Positions 27,150-36,085 of a stretch of 64,000 nt of DNA are shown piece after piece. The notes beneath the pieces are model-generated. The model was not told the origin of the DNA, made no database searches, and worked only from the letters and a program-made list of their open reading frames with translations. The stretch's first letter is position 1, and every line of letters begins with the position of its first letter. Position numbers and translations under genes: made by a program. Source of the DNA: Bacteroidales bacterium (lineage in GTDB: Bacteria; Bacteroidota; Bacteroidia; Bacteroidales; P3); the NCBI GenBank assembly GCA_024400415.1, contig JAKSMS010000003.1, forward strand, positions 1 through 64,000, in the 5' to 3' direction.

Positions 27150-28682
27150 TTAATATCCTCGCTCAAATTGTTCCCCCACTTCGCCCACAACGTCTTCGTT
27201 GAGCTGCTGTCCGCACAGTCTGCGTTCCCATTTTGGGTCTTGCACTTCGCCTCGGGCGTTGGAGTTCAGCAGCTGATAGTTGCCTACGCGGAACTCGTCC
27301 CAGAAGATGAAGCATCTGGTTGGGTTGTCGTTTGGCAGCAGGTCGTAGCGCCACAGCTGGTAAGGCTTGTAGTAAATATGTCCTTGCGAGTCAGACTGCA
27401 CATACGATCCTTCAACCACATTGTTTTGGGAGTTTACGCCCGATCCAAGGTGGCGAACGCTCACGAAGTTCTTCTCGTCGCGCACAAAGTTGGGCGCGCC
27501 ATACTGTAGGTATACTCGGCCTCGGTCGGTTTGGTATCCCTTCATCTTGGCAAAGGAGAAGTTCTGGTCAACATATTCAAGTCTCGTCTTATATTCGTCC
27601 CATTTGTCAGCGGGGTTCAACTTGTCGCGCTCCAGCCAGAATTTGTAGAAGAACATCTGCTTCTCATCCATGGCAGGAATCTTCACCAGATGGTTGATCA
27701 CAGCCTTCTCCTTCTCAGATGCGATAGGGTAGAGGGCATCCAAGTAGTAGTTCAGCTGGTTTTCATCCTTTATTTGTCCAGCAAAGGTGGCTGCATATTC
27801 CGAAATTGCCACTTCGCTTTCCATTTTGGGGTTGCTGCGATAGAATGACACCTTCTTGTACATCAGGCATTCGTTCTGCCGGTTGTGCACTTCTACCACT
27901 AGGTTATAGTTGCCAGAAGGCAGTCGGCTGATGTCGAACGAGGTGAATTCGGGCACAATGGTGTTGCCGGCCTTATACTGATGCTTCGTAAGTTTCTGTA
28001 TCTCTCCAGCTCTGCGTCCAGTCTCCTTGTCCTCGATAAAGGCGTAGGTCATGAATGGCTGGAATCCGATTTCTTCAGAGATATTGTAGATCTCATAGTA
28101 GAAGTGCAGCTTGTCGAATTGCTCTGGAACGAGGTCGCTCACGTATGGCTGCATGTCGTAGCCGTTGCGGGAGAACATGTTCTCGGTAGAGGTCTTCTTG
28201 ATGCTCGACATGATCTGGACCGAGGACATGGCAGGCTTCTTCTTGTCGTATTGCACATAGAGCTTCTCATGTGCGGTCACGGCCTCAGCTGTTGAGTTTT
28301 TGTCCTTCAGGGTCAGTTCGAGATTATAAATGCCGTTTTTCAGTCCGAATCGCTGCAAGTCAAGGAAGAAGAAGTCGTTCTCTTCCGGATTGTTGATGAC
28401 GGGACTATTCAGGTCGTACTTTTTCCAGTACACGATCGAATCTCCACTCTTAACAATCAGAGTCACTTCCACGGTGGCTTTGTATTTGGCGCCTTCCTTT
28501 GCAAAATTCAGGCTCCAGGCATCGAATGAAAGGTATGTCTCCACATAGGGCTTGTCTTGGTCGGCCAGGTAGAACGTTGAGTAGCCAAACATGGCACTAA
28601 GGTTCTGCTTCTCGCTCTGGGCCATGGCAGAAAGGCTCATCAGCGCTATCCCTACCATCATTATCAGTTTGCGGATATTCAT
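27150..28682 (-). CDS. GWxTD-domain secreted protein
   Basis: 510 residues with a signal peptide (KLIMMVGIALMSLSAMAQ). The N-terminal half is beta-rich. The GWxTD domain (about residues 345-485) includes NPADKWDEYKTRLEYVDQNF, the signature variant GYQTDRGRVYLQYGAPN and the tail QLWRYDLLPNDNPTRCFIFWDE. Such proteins are common in Bacteroidetes and of unknown function; several sit near two-component or envelope genes. Here it heads the operon with lipid A acyltransferase and glycosyltransferase, suggesting an envelope role by context only. Confidence 0.82.
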   Translation of the reverse strand: MNIRKLIMMVGIALMSLSAMAQSEKQNLSAMFGYSTFYLADQDKPYVETYLSFDAWSLNFAKEGAKYKATVEVTLIVKSGDSIVYWKKYDLNSPVINNPEENDFFFLDLQRFGLKNGIYNLELTLKDKNSTAEAVTAHEKLYVQYDKKKPAMSSVQIMSSIKKTSTENMFSRNGYDMQPYVSDLVPEQFDKLHFYYEIYNISEEIGFQPFMTYAFIEDKETGRRAGEIQKLTKHQYKAGNTIVPEFTSFDISRLPSGNYNLVVEVHNRQNECLMYKKVSFYRSNPKMESEVAISEYAATFAGQIKDENQLNYYLDALYPIASEKEKAVINHLVKIPAMDEKQMFFYKFWLERDKLNPADKWDEYKTRLEYVDQNFSFAKMKGYQTDRGRVYLQYGAPNFVRDEKNFVSVRHLGSGVNSQNNVVEGSYVQSDSQGHIYYKPYQLWRYDLLPNDNPTRCFIFWDEFRVGNYQLLNSNARGEVQDPKWERRLCGQQLNEDVVGEVGEQFERGY

Positions 28683-28763
28683 ATGTTTTTTCGTTTTTTT
28701 AATATTAAATTTATATATAAACGAGGCTAGGCCCTCTTTATTGCGTATCCTTTCAAAAAACCG

Positions 28764-29843
28764 CTAGTTTTCTTCCTCGTAGTATACCTTGTAGAACTTT
28801 CCTTTCTCGTCGCGGCCCTTCTCTATTAGGTTGCCGTTCCCATGAACGTAGATGTGGAAGTTTTTATCCAGTTTGATTACGCTTTTGAAGCTGCGTGCCT
28901 GTTTCTTTACAGCCTCTTCGTTGATGTCGAACTGGTCTTGCAGCACCACCTCGTTCTCCTTCTGATACTCCTCCCTGAAAGTCTTGAAGCTTTCGATCAC
29001 CTCTGGTTGCTGAATCACCTCTTCTGCAAAAGTTTGCAGGTCGAAGCTGTCGTTCTGCTTGAAGTAGTTCACCGAGCGGTTCAGCAGGTCGGCACGGTCT
29101 GCCTTTTCTACGTTGCCAAACTCCTTTGGCAGCGTGTCGGTCACAAACTGCTTGTAGGCAGATAATTCAGCGTGGGTGTTGTAGTATTCGTCCTCACGTT
29201 GGCGCACTTCTAGAAAGGCATCCTTCCAATATACCGCATCTTGTCCGCGATTTGTGGCGTCTACAATGCTCAGTATATAGCCATTCTCCTTCTCGGAGTT
29301 AAAGATGATGGCCCCTTTGTCGAGCTTATGGATATTTATGCCCTGGTGCACTTCCATCGCAAAGTCGGCCGTGGCGCTCATGTCTCCTTCCTGTCGGCTC
29401 CATTCCTCTTCGTCGCGTTTCACCTTAAGGAACGAATCCTTATTTTCGGCCTTGAATATGCCGATTGCGTCCATCTCTTCGCCGTTGAGCGAGCATCGGT
29501 CGAAATACACCACCATCAGGTCGCCCGACTTGATATTCGGGTGAGTGCACGAGTCGTATAGTTTTCGGGCTATCCGCTGGCTGTCTTCAACAAACTGCTC
29601 TGGGTCAGCAAAGATATCTCTTGCTATTCCATACAGCTCGTTCAGCTCCAAGTTCTCGTCATGATAGAAGGTGTAGTATTCTTCAGCCTTGAATGGAGCC
29701 ACGAAATACTGAATCAGCAGTTCCTGCAGCCGCTCGTCCAGCATAATCTTCTTGTCGGACAGTATCAGGCCCTCTTCCGTATCCTTGTTGCCAACGTGGT
29801 GAATGGTCATTGCCTTGATGGCGTCGCTATCAAAATATGGCAT
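28764..29843 (-). CDS. Nucleoid-associated protein, NdpA/YejK family
   Basis: 359 residues. It matches the Bacteroidetes NdpA (PF04245) pattern with MPYFDSDAIKAMTIHHVGNK at the N-terminus, FVEDSQRIARKLYDSCTHPN, DRCSLNGEEMDAIGIFKAE and RDEKGKFYKVYYEEEN at the end. E. coli YejK is a nucleoid-associated protein of unclear function; some relatives are encoded near defence systems. It starts 16 bases after the fucosidase stop, so it may share that transcript, though no functional link is known. Confidence 0.85.
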   Translation of the reverse strand: MPYFDSDAIKAMTIHHVGNKDTEEGLILSDKKIMLDERLQELLIQYFVAPFKAEEYYTFYHDENLELNELYGIARDIFADPEQFVEDSQRIARKLYDSCTHPNIKSGDLMVVYFDRCSLNGEEMDAIGIFKAENKDSFLKVKRDEEEWSRQEGDMSATADFAMEVHQGINIHKLDKGAIIFNSEKENGYILSIVDATNRGQDAVYWKDAFLEVRQREDEYYNTHAELSAYKQFVTDTLPKEFGNVEKADRADLLNRSVNYFKQNDSFDLQTFAEEVIQQPEVIESFKTFREEYQKENEVVLQDQFDINEEAVKKQARSFKSVIKLDKNFHIYVHGNGNLIEKGRDEKGKFYKVYYEEEN

Positions 29844-29859
29844 ATCTCCGATCTTTTTC

Positions 29860-31674
29860 TTAGTAAAGGTAGTTTTCTAGTTTCAGCACCATTGTGCCCA
29901 GAGTGTTTTTCAACTCCTCATAGCTGAGCGAGGAGAGCATTACCACGATGTTTCCGTCCTGGTATGTCCAAGTCAGTCGGCTATTGCTGCCCAATAAGGT
30001 AATCTTCAAATCTTTGTCGGGCATAGGCATATCTTTCAATGTGAGTATGCTGTTCGTAGGGTTGATAAAGGCCGCGTAGAGATCATGGCCTTTTGTGGTG
30101 AAGCAAACCTCAGGCTTCGAGCAAGTGTACACACCCTCATATCCGTCCTTGGCAGGTATGGCCTCGTCGCGCTGGTATTTCGAGTGCCAGTGCAGCTTCA
30201 TCCTAGCCTCCATGTTGTTCTCCTCATAGATCACCTTCAGGTCATACTCCTGCCCCTTGCGCAGTTTTCGGTCAGCCGAAGTGGTAGCATAGTTGCGAGC
30301 GCCTTGGGCGTTGCTCTCAGCTCCGTTGGCAAAGTCCTTCTTGTAGTTGATGAGCGTGTCGCCGTTGAGCAGCACCACCACGTTGTCGTCCACATCCACC
30401 GTAAAGCTGTAAAGGTCCGTATGCTCAGGCACAATGGTGCCGTGCCACACCACCTTGAAGTGGTCATACTCCATCTCCCTCGACGGCGCATTCCTAACCC
30501 AGTCAAAGTCAATGCACTTGTCCTTCCTCTCCATCGTGAAGGGCTTCATCTGGTAGCATCTCTCTTTCCAAGGCCTTGACGAATAAATTGCCTCTCCGTT
30601 CACCTTCAGCCATCTGCCCAAGTCCAGCAGGCGTTCCTGTTGAATCATAGGTATTTTGCCGTCAGCCGAAGGACCTACGTTGAGAGTCATTCCGCCGCCG
30701 GCAGCCACCAGCTTCACAAAATGGCTTATCAGTTCCTCGCTTGACAGATAGTTGGCCAAGTCCTCGTTTCTGTTCAGACCAAACGAACGGCCCAGGCCTC
30801 GGCACTCGGCCCAAGGCCTATCAGTGTCCACAATGCCGCCGCTATATTCCGGAGTGCGGAATCCGTGCTGGGTGCCAGACCCCCAGCGGTCGTTCACGAT
30901 AGCGTCTTTGCCCACCGTGTTGTAGTACCAGCTGATAATCTCAGTAGCCTTAAACTGGTCGGCAGAGTTGTTCCATTCGCCGTCAGTAAAGAGCGCGCTA
31001 GGCTTATATTTGGTCACCAAGTCTTGGATCTGAGGAATCATGTATTCATCCACGTAAGTGTCAATCTGGTCGTCGGGCGACACCATCCAAGTGTGGATCG
31101 GGTTAGTCCATTCCGTAAGCGAATAGTAGAAGCACATCTTCATCCGATGGCGCTTCACCGAGGTGGTCAGCTCCTTCACGATGTCGCGCTTAGGGCCGCT
31201 AGCCACCGAGTTCCATTCAGGCAAAGCCGTATTAGGATAGTCCCACAGGCAATAGCCGTCGTGGTGCTTGGTCACTAGCATCACATACTTAGCACCAGCG
31301 GCCTCGAACAGGCGAGCCCATTCTTCGGGATTCCACAGTTCAGCGTTCCAGTAGTTGCGCAATCCGGCATATTGTTGCAGCGTAGGACTGCCAAAAGCCG
31401 GATTATTGTCAGGGACGTAGTTCTTCATGATCTTCACCCGTCCAGGCTCGTTGGTCATCAGTCCCCTATACAGCCATTCGCCGTAGCCCTCCTTGCTGGC
31501 ATAGGCCGGCACCGAGTAAAGCCCCCAATGCACAAAGATGCCCAATTTGGCATCGTTGAACCATTTTGGGTAGCCTCTTTGGTTGATACTTTCCCATGTG
31601 GGTTCAACATTCTGAGCATTGACACAGCATGTGGCAAATAGCAAAACGGCTAATATACAATATTTTACTTTCAT
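29860..31674 (-). CDS. Secreted alpha-L-fucosidase (GH29) with PA14-like C-terminal module
   Basis: 604 residues. Signal peptide (VKYCILAVLLFATCCVNAQ). The GH29 catalytic barrel starts GYPKWFNDAKLGIFVHWG with VTKHHDGYCLWDYPNTALPEW; the nucleophile aspartate is predicted in LFTDGEWNNS. RMMLNVGPSADGKIPMI-like (TLNVGPSADGK) is the usual subsite. From about residue 400 a PA14-like carbohydrate-binding module follows (GTIVPEHTDLYSFTVDVDDN and LLNGDTLINYKKD), then a C-terminal beta domain. It should release terminal fucose from host mucin or milk-type glycans. No SusC/SusD pair is adjacent, so it is not in a classical polysaccharide-utilisation locus. Confidence 0.93.
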   Translation of the reverse strand: MKVKYCILAVLLFATCCVNAQNVEPTWESINQRGYPKWFNDAKLGIFVHWGLYSVPAYASKEGYGEWLYRGLMTNEPGRVKIMKNYVPDNNPAFGSPTLQQYAGLRNYWNAELWNPEEWARLFEAAGAKYVMLVTKHHDGYCLWDYPNTALPEWNSVASGPKRDIVKELTTSVKRHRMKMCFYYSLTEWTNPIHTWMVSPDDQIDTYVDEYMIPQIQDLVTKYKPSALFTDGEWNNSADQFKATEIISWYYNTVGKDAIVNDRWGSGTQHGFRTPEYSGGIVDTDRPWAECRGLGRSFGLNRNEDLANYLSSEELISHFVKLVAAGGGMTLNVGPSADGKIPMIQQERLLDLGRWLKVNGEAIYSSRPWKERCYQMKPFTMERKDKCIDFDWVRNAPSREMEYDHFKVVWHGTIVPEHTDLYSFTVDVDDNVVVLLNGDTLINYKKDFANGAESNAQGARNYATTSADRKLRKGQEYDLKVIYEENNMEARMKLHWHSKYQRDEAIPAKDGYEGVYTCSKPEVCFTTKGHDLYAAFINPTNSILTLKDMPMPDKDLKITLLGSNSRLTWTYQDGNIVVMLSSLSYEELKNTLGTMVLKLENYLY

Positions 31675-31697
31675 GACAGCTACAGATTATACCACTA

Positions 31698-31705
31698 CAA
31701 AGATA
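31698..31705 (-). promoter_or_regulatory. -7 element of the fucosidase promoter
   Basis: TATCTTTG on the reverse strand, 24 bases from the ATG. The -33 TTTG is not clearly present at the expected distance, so only half of the consensus is met. Confidence 0.5.
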
Positions 31706-32091
31706 CAAATATTTCCGGTTCGGCGGCCATTCATTTCATTCTCTTTTTTAATAAGTTATCAACAATCGCCCCCAATGCATCCCCCGAGGTCGATCTCGGT
31801 GCCATATCGCATCTGTGCACATAGCTATCCTATTTTCCAATAATTTAACCCACATAGTTCCTTCATAATTCTGTCTATAGTGGTTCATATGTGCTATATA
31901 TGTGCTATATATGTGCTATATATGTGCTATATATCTGCTATCCCTATAGCATAGTACAAATATAGCACATATATAGCACATATATAGCACATATGAACCA
32001 TTTAAGATACAGTTATGCCTTTTTTTAACAGGTGAGTACAATTCGTTGAATGCCATTGTTTGTGAAGTTGTTGCGGTCTGCCGAGTGATAT
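31706..32091. other. Intergenic region upstream of fucosidase
   Basis: AT-rich spacer of 482 bases between the fucosidase start (31674) and the hypothetical membrane gene (stop 32157). It holds repeat copy 2 and, near the far end, the terminator of the membrane gene. No further open reading frame was seen. Confidence 0.6.
31882..31999. repeat. Palindromic 11-bp-unit interspersed repeat, copy 2
   Basis: The longest copy. It is bounded by perfect ends GGTTCATATGTGC and GCACATATGAACC. The left arm has four TGTGCTATATA units, then TCTGCTATCC; the centre is CTATAGCATAG-TAC; the right arm has three inverse units. Copy 1 has only three left units, so the unit count varies. Sequence just outside (CATTTAA and further) resembles that beside copy 3. 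Confidence 0.9.
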
Positions 32092-32131
32092 GAAAAAGAA
32101 AACGCCGATAGTATAAATATTCTATCGGCGC
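32092..32131 (-). terminator. Intrinsic terminator of the pyrBI / membrane protein operon
   Basis: Nine-bp stem CGCCGATAG (32103-32111) / CTATCGGCG (32122-32130), followed on the reverse strand by TTTTCTTTTTC. Confidence 0.8.
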
Positions 32132-32156
32132 TTATGGGTAAGGTATGAAGGATCTG

Positions 32157-32558
32157 TTACTGTTCTTGCGTTGCTTCTTTTTGGCTGCGGCGCACGTAAA
32201 GCACTAGGGCTGTGGTCTCGAAAATCAGGTGAGCAAAGTATCCGACGCAGAATCCGATAGTGAATATCTTGTTGGCATGTGCGTTGTGGATTTGGCTTAC
32301 CATGGTTATTACCAACACCGCAAAGTGGAGCAGCAATACGCCTAAGATGATTCCGAAGAAGTTTCTGACGAATGTTCTTGGGTCTTTCTTGGTGCTACGG
32401 GTTACGAGCAGATGCTGGACTAGGGTTACGCCTGCGAAGTATACTACCAATACGGGGAATTTATTGGTGTAGTTCTCGGGTGAGAACAGAAGCGTTGCAT
32501 AACTGGCTACGGCCAGCAGCAGTGTAAGGACTAGCAATGAGAACAGATATCTTTTCAT
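32157..32558 (-). CDS. Small four-helix membrane protein, function unknown
   Basis: 133 residues with four predicted membrane segments: FSLLVLTLLLAVASYATLL, the region around VLVVYFAGVTLVQHLLV, FGIILGVLLLHFAVLVITMV and FCVGYFAHLIFETTALVLY. Basic loops (RSTKKDPRTFVRN) suggest the usual inside-positive topology. I do not recognise the family. It lies 12 bases after pyrI and may simply share the operon. Confidence 0.7.
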   Translation of the reverse strand: MKRYLFSLLVLTLLLAVASYATLLFSPENYTNKFPVLVVYFAGVTLVQHLLVTRSTKKDPRTFVRNFFGIILGVLLLHFAVLVITMVSQIHNAHANKIFTIGFCVGYFAHLIFETTALVLYVRRSQKEATQEQ

Positions 32559-32570
32559 ATAGTTGCTTTA

Positions 32571-33026
32571 CTATTCGGTGAAGCGCATGGTCTCTTTGGT
32601 GGTAATCTTCTCGCAGTAGTGGCAGCGGAGCTTGAGGTCGGATTTGTCTACCACGTTGAAGCGGGTGGGAACTACCTCGTTGTTGGTTACGCACTTGGGG
32701 TTCATGCACTTAACGAAGTTTTCGATATGGTCGGGGATTTCTACCTCGCGCTTGTCGATTACCTCGTAGTTTTCGATCTTGATGAGTGTTGCTGCTGGTG
32801 CAACAAGTGCAATCTTGTTGATTTCCTGGTTGGTGAAATATTTGTTCTTGATCTTGATGATACCTTTGCGCAGGAGTTTCTCGCTTTTGAGGTTGGTGCC
32901 GATAAGCACTTCGTCTTCGTATTTCTCGAGGCCGAGAAGGCGGATCACCTGATATACTGCATTGGATGGGATATGGTCGATAACGGTTCCGTTTTCAATG
33001 GCGGAAACTACAAGTTCTTTCTTCAT
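32571..33026 (-). CDS. pyrI: Aspartate carbamoyltransferase regulatory chain
   Basis: 151 residues. It binds nucleotides and controls the catalytic chain allosterically in pyrimidine synthesis. The N-terminal allosteric domain begins VSAIENGTVIDHIPSNAVYQ; the C-terminal zinc domain carries four cysteines in CMNPKCVTNNE and RCHYCEK. It lies 70 bases after pyrB, as in many Bacteroidetes. Confidence 0.97.
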   Translation of the reverse strand: MKKELVVSAIENGTVIDHIPSNAVYQVIRLLGLEKYEDEVLIGTNLKSEKLLRKGIIKIKNKYFTNQEINKIALVAPAATLIKIENYEVIDKREVEIPDHIENFVKCMNPKCVTNNEVVPTRFNVVDKSDLKLRCHYCEKITTKETMRFTE

Positions 33027-33096
33027 GGTTGATGTGTTTTTCTAGTTTGACTCTAATCTTTACTCTTTCTACTCTAAACTATTCGCTTTTATTCTT

Positions 33097-34014
33097 TTAT
33101 CTTACTCCGAGGATTGCAGACATGAGTGCCTGGCGTACGTAAACGCCGTTCTGTGCCTGCTGGAAATAGTATGCGTATGGGGTTGCGTCTACGTCGGTGG
33201 TAATCTCGTTTACGCGTGGCAGCGGGTGGAGTATGCGCATGTTTTCTTTGCATCCTTTGAGGATGTCTGCGGTAAGGATGCAGGAGTCTTTAACGCGCTC
33301 GTATTCCATCAGGTCGGGGAATCGCTCGCGCTGTACGCGGGTCATATAGATGATGTCGGCAACGCCGATAATGTCTTTGATGTCGGTGTACTGGTAATAT
33401 TTGAGGCCGGCCTCTTTGATGCTCATCTTGACTGAGCTGGGAAGCTTGAGCTCGGTTGGACTTACCAGGTGGAATGTGGCGTTGAAGTTGCACATTGCCT
33501 GTACGAGTGAGTGTACGGTACGTCCATACTTAAGGTCGCCTACCAGGGCAATCTGGAGGTTGTCGAGAGTGCCTTGGGTTTTGCGGATGGAGTAGAGGTC
33601 GAGCATGCACTGGGTTGGATGCTGGTTGGCACCATCACCTGCGTTGATGACTGGAACTGAGGCCACCTCGCTGGCATAGCGGCTGCTGCCTTCGATGGGG
33701 TTGCGCATAACGATGAGGTCGCTGTAGCTGGATACCATGGTGATGGTGTCGTGGAGCGACTCGCCTTTTGAGGCGCTTGTGGCGGCTGGATTGCTGAATC
33801 CGATTACGCGTGCGCCAAGCTGGTTGGCTGCGCTCTCGAAGCTCAGGCGAGTTCTGGTTGATGGCTCAAAGAACAGGGTGGCTACCACTTTGTCGTTAAG
33901 GATTGGCTGCTTAGGATTTTTCTCAAATCCTTCTGCAATGTCCAAAATCTGGAGGTATTCCTCTTTGTTAAAGTCGGTGATGGAGATTAGGTTACGTCCT
34001 TTTAAGTTGCTCAT
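33097..34014 (-). CDS. pyrB: Aspartate carbamoyltransferase catalytic chain
   Basis: 305 residues from the ATG at 34014 (MSNLKGRNLISITDF). An in-frame extension to 34092 is rejected because a promoter -7 element lies in it. It condenses carbamoyl phosphate and aspartate. The carbamoyl-phosphate loop is FEPSTRTRLSFESA; HPTQCMLDL and HPLPRVNEIT are active-site segments, and LVGDLKYGRTVHSL is typical. It forms the PyrBI holoenzyme with the next gene. Confidence 0.97.
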   Translation of the reverse strand: MSNLKGRNLISITDFNKEEYLQILDIAEGFEKNPKQPILNDKVVATLFFEPSTRTRLSFESAANQLGARVIGFSNPAATSASKGESLHDTITMVSSYSDLIVMRNPIEGSSRYASEVASVPVINAGDGANQHPTQCMLDLYSIRKTQGTLDNLQIALVGDLKYGRTVHSLVQAMCNFNATFHLVSPTELKLPSSVKMSIKEAGLKYYQYTDIKDIIGVADIIYMTRVQRERFPDLMEYERVKDSCILTADILKGCKENMRILHPLPRVNEITTDVDATPYAYYFQQAQNGVYVRQALMSAILGVR

Positions 34015-34034
34015 GGCTTTATTTTTATTTTTTG

Positions 34035-34042
34035 CAAATATA
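34035..34042 (-). promoter_or_regulatory. -7 element of the pyrBI promoter
   Basis: TATATTTG on the reverse strand, 21 bases before the pyrB ATG. No clear -33 element was found in the A-rich stretch upstream. Confidence 0.5.
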
Positions 34043-34074
34043 CGATTTTTTTTTCGATTATCGCAGGTTTGTTC

Positions 34075-34106
34075 AAAAAAAAAGGTTTTCAAAAATGAAA
34101 ACCCTT
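34075..34106 (-). terminator. Intrinsic terminator after the TPR lipoprotein gene
   Basis: On the reverse strand, AAGGGTTTTC is followed by the loop ATTTTT, then GAAAACCTT (stem arms 34082-34090 and 34097-34106) and an uninterrupted run of T residues. Confidence 0.75.
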
Positions 34107-34113
34107 ATTGAAA

Positions 34114-35121
34114 TTATCTCTTACCCAAACGCTTAAGGCCTTCGATGGCTGGTTGGAACGTTGGGTCGATCTCTAATGCGGTGCGGAAACAGATTTCTGC
34201 ATTTTGCTTGTCTCCTTTTAGTTCATAGGCGCAGCCGCGATTGACGTGGGCTTCGATGAACTGGTTGTTGATTTGGATGGCTTTGGTAAGATACTCGATG
34301 GCGAGGTCGTAGTCGCCATAGTGGAACATCTCTATATATCCGCGGTTGTGCCAAGCGTCTTGGTGGTTGGCATTGATATCGAGTATGCGTTTGTAGAGTT
34401 CTTCGGCCTGTTCCATCTCGTTCTTTTCTTGATAGTACATGGCCAAGCAATAGAGTGCGTTGGTGTTGTTAGGTTCCAACTTGATGGCTGTATTTAGGTA
34501 TTCGACGGCCATTGGGTTGTTCTTTTCTGCATAAAGTGCGCCAAGGGTCTCGAAGGCTTGCTCGAAGTCGGGGTATAGGTCGCATACCTTTCTCAGCAGC
34601 ACGAGGGCATTGCTGGTGTCGCCGGTCTCTTTGTAGATGAATCCTTTCATGAATAGAGCCGTGCGGTTGTCTTTGTCGGCGGCGGTTACCTTGCTTAGGT
34701 GGTCCATAGCACGGTCGTAGTCGCGGCCATAGAACGATATCTCGCCTAGCTTCAAGATGGCTTCGGTGTTGTCTTTGTCTAGCTCAAGTGCTTTCTCGAA
34801 GGTGGAGTAGCTGTGCTCTATGTCGCCGTTGGCAAAGTAGGCGTCGCCAAGGAGCATGTAGTAGTCGAACTCGTCATCGTCCATCTGGATGGCCTTCATT
34901 AGGTCGTTGATGGCTTCGTTGTTGCGCCCCATTCTAACCAGTACTTTGGCTCTGTCGTAGTAGAGCTGTGGCTCTTTGGGACTCTTGTGAATCTTGATGT
35001 CGAGTACCTTGAGTATCTCGGTATCGCTCATGTTTTCAATCTCTTCGGAATTGCCTCCGCAGGCAGCCATAATGGCTGCTGTCATCAACATTGCGATCAA
35101 GTATATCAGTTTCTTTTTCAT
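34114..35121 (-). CDS. Tetratricopeptide-repeat lipoprotein
   Basis: 335 residues. Lipoprotein signal peptide (KKKLIYLIAMLMTAAIMAAC) with the acylated cysteine at about residue 21, followed by GGNSEEIENMSD, an acidic start that resembles Bacteroidetes surface-export signals. At least seven TPR units follow (for example LEIDPTFQPAIEGLKR last; NNTNALYCLAMYYQEKNEME and DAWHNRGYIEMFHYGDYDLA in the middle). TPRs hold protein partners; the partner is unknown. It lies 34 bases after dus and ends at a strong terminator. Confidence 0.88.
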   Translation of the reverse strand: MKKKLIYLIAMLMTAAIMAACGGNSEEIENMSDTEILKVLDIKIHKSPKEPQLYYDRAKVLVRMGRNNEAINDLMKAIQMDDDEFDYYMLLGDAYFANGDIEHSYSTFEKALELDKDNTEAILKLGEISFYGRDYDRAMDHLSKVTAADKDNRTALFMKGFIYKETGDTSNALVLLRKVCDLYPDFEQAFETLGALYAEKNNPMAVEYLNTAIKLEPNNTNALYCLAMYYQEKNEMEQAEELYKRILDINANHQDAWHNRGYIEMFHYGDYDLAIEYLTKAIQINNQFIEAHVNRGCAYELKGDKQNAEICFRTALEIDPTFQPAIEGLKRLGKR

Positions 35122-35155
35122 ATATCCTTTTATTAACGCGAAAGATTGTCTATTA

Positions 35156-36085
35156 TTATATGTGGAGCAAACATTTTTCTATCTTATCAATGGTTTCTGC
35201 CAGTTCGGGTGCATGGAGCACCTCTTTTTTCATCGATTCATCTACTTTCATCGAGTGGCTTAGCATGCACCAGTATTCTTTGATTTTTCTCCATTTGGCA
35301 TTGTCGGTTACGTTGAGTTTCAGTATTTCGCCCACTAGGCTCTCTACAAATAGGTTCATGCTTCTGGGGGCTATGTCAGTTCCTTTTATCTGTAAGGGTA
35401 GAGTGGGGTCGTAGAGTATTCCGCGTCCGATCATCACGTCTTTAATTTGGCCAAAGCGGCTTCTAATCTGCTGGTAGTCGGCCAGAGTGGTGATATCTCC
35501 GTTGTAGATTACCTTATGGCTGATATCGGGCAGCACTTCTTGAAGCTTTTCTAGATCAACGTTTCCGGTATAGATTTGCTTGCCTATTCTTGGGTGGATG
35601 GTAATGCTTTTCAGCGGATACTTGTTCAGAATGGGAATCAGGTTGTCTATTTCGTCTTTTGAATAGTATCCCAGCCTCATCTTTATGCTCAGTCCTGGCT
35701 TCAATTGCGGCACAATGGCGTTCAATATCTCATCAACTTCGTCGGGGTAGGGCAGAATGCCGCTGCCTCTATGCTTGTGGGCCACTTTCCTCATTGGGCA
35801 GCCGATGTTCCAATTCACCTCTGTATAGCCGACTTCGAACAACCGGTTGGCCAGCTCAACGAATTCTTCTGGTTCCTTGCCAAGGATTTGGGGTATTACG
35901 GGTATGCTTCCCTCGTTGCGTTCTGGCAGCACGTCGCCTATCTTTTTCCAGGCGTCGGCCAGATTGCCATGAGTGAGTGATAGAAATGGCGATACTGCCA
36001 AGTCTATTGCATTATGGAAGCAACGCTCATAGGTTTTTCTGAAGAGCACCTCCGTCAGTCCTTGCATGGGAGCTAGTATGATCAT
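35156..36085 (-). CDS. tRNA-dihydrouridine synthase
   Basis: 309 residues. An FMN-dependent enzyme that reduces uridines in tRNA. The N-terminus MIILAPMQGLTEVLFRKTYE carries the FMN-binding APMQG. The active-site cysteine is in NIGCPMRKVAHKHRGSGIL, KMRLGYYSKDEIDN follows, and VIYNGDITTLADYQQI and IGRGILYDPTLPLQ close the barrel. It overlaps cvpA by 4 bases (ATGA). The exact Dus subtype (A, B or C) cannot be assigned confidently; the short length suits DusC-like enzymes. Confidence 0.93.
   Translation of the reverse strand: MIILAPMQGLTEVLFRKTYERCFHNAIDLAVSPFLSLTHGNLADAWKKIGDVLPERNEGSIPVIPQILGKEPEEFVELANRLFEVGYTEVNWNIGCPMRKVAHKHRGSGILPYPDEVDEILNAIVPQLKPGLSIKMRLGYYSKDEIDNLIPILNKYPLKSITIHPRIGKQIYTGNVDLEKLQEVLPDISHKVIYNGDITTLADYQQIRSRFGQIKDVMIGRGILYDPTLPLQIKGTDIAPRSMNLFVESLVGEILKLNVTDNAKWRKIKEYWCMLSHSMKVDESMKKEVLHAPELAETIDKIEKCLLHI

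Noticed and set aside
31784..31799. CCGAG-N6-CTCGG small palindrome
   Set aside because: Short with no second copy seen; could be chance.
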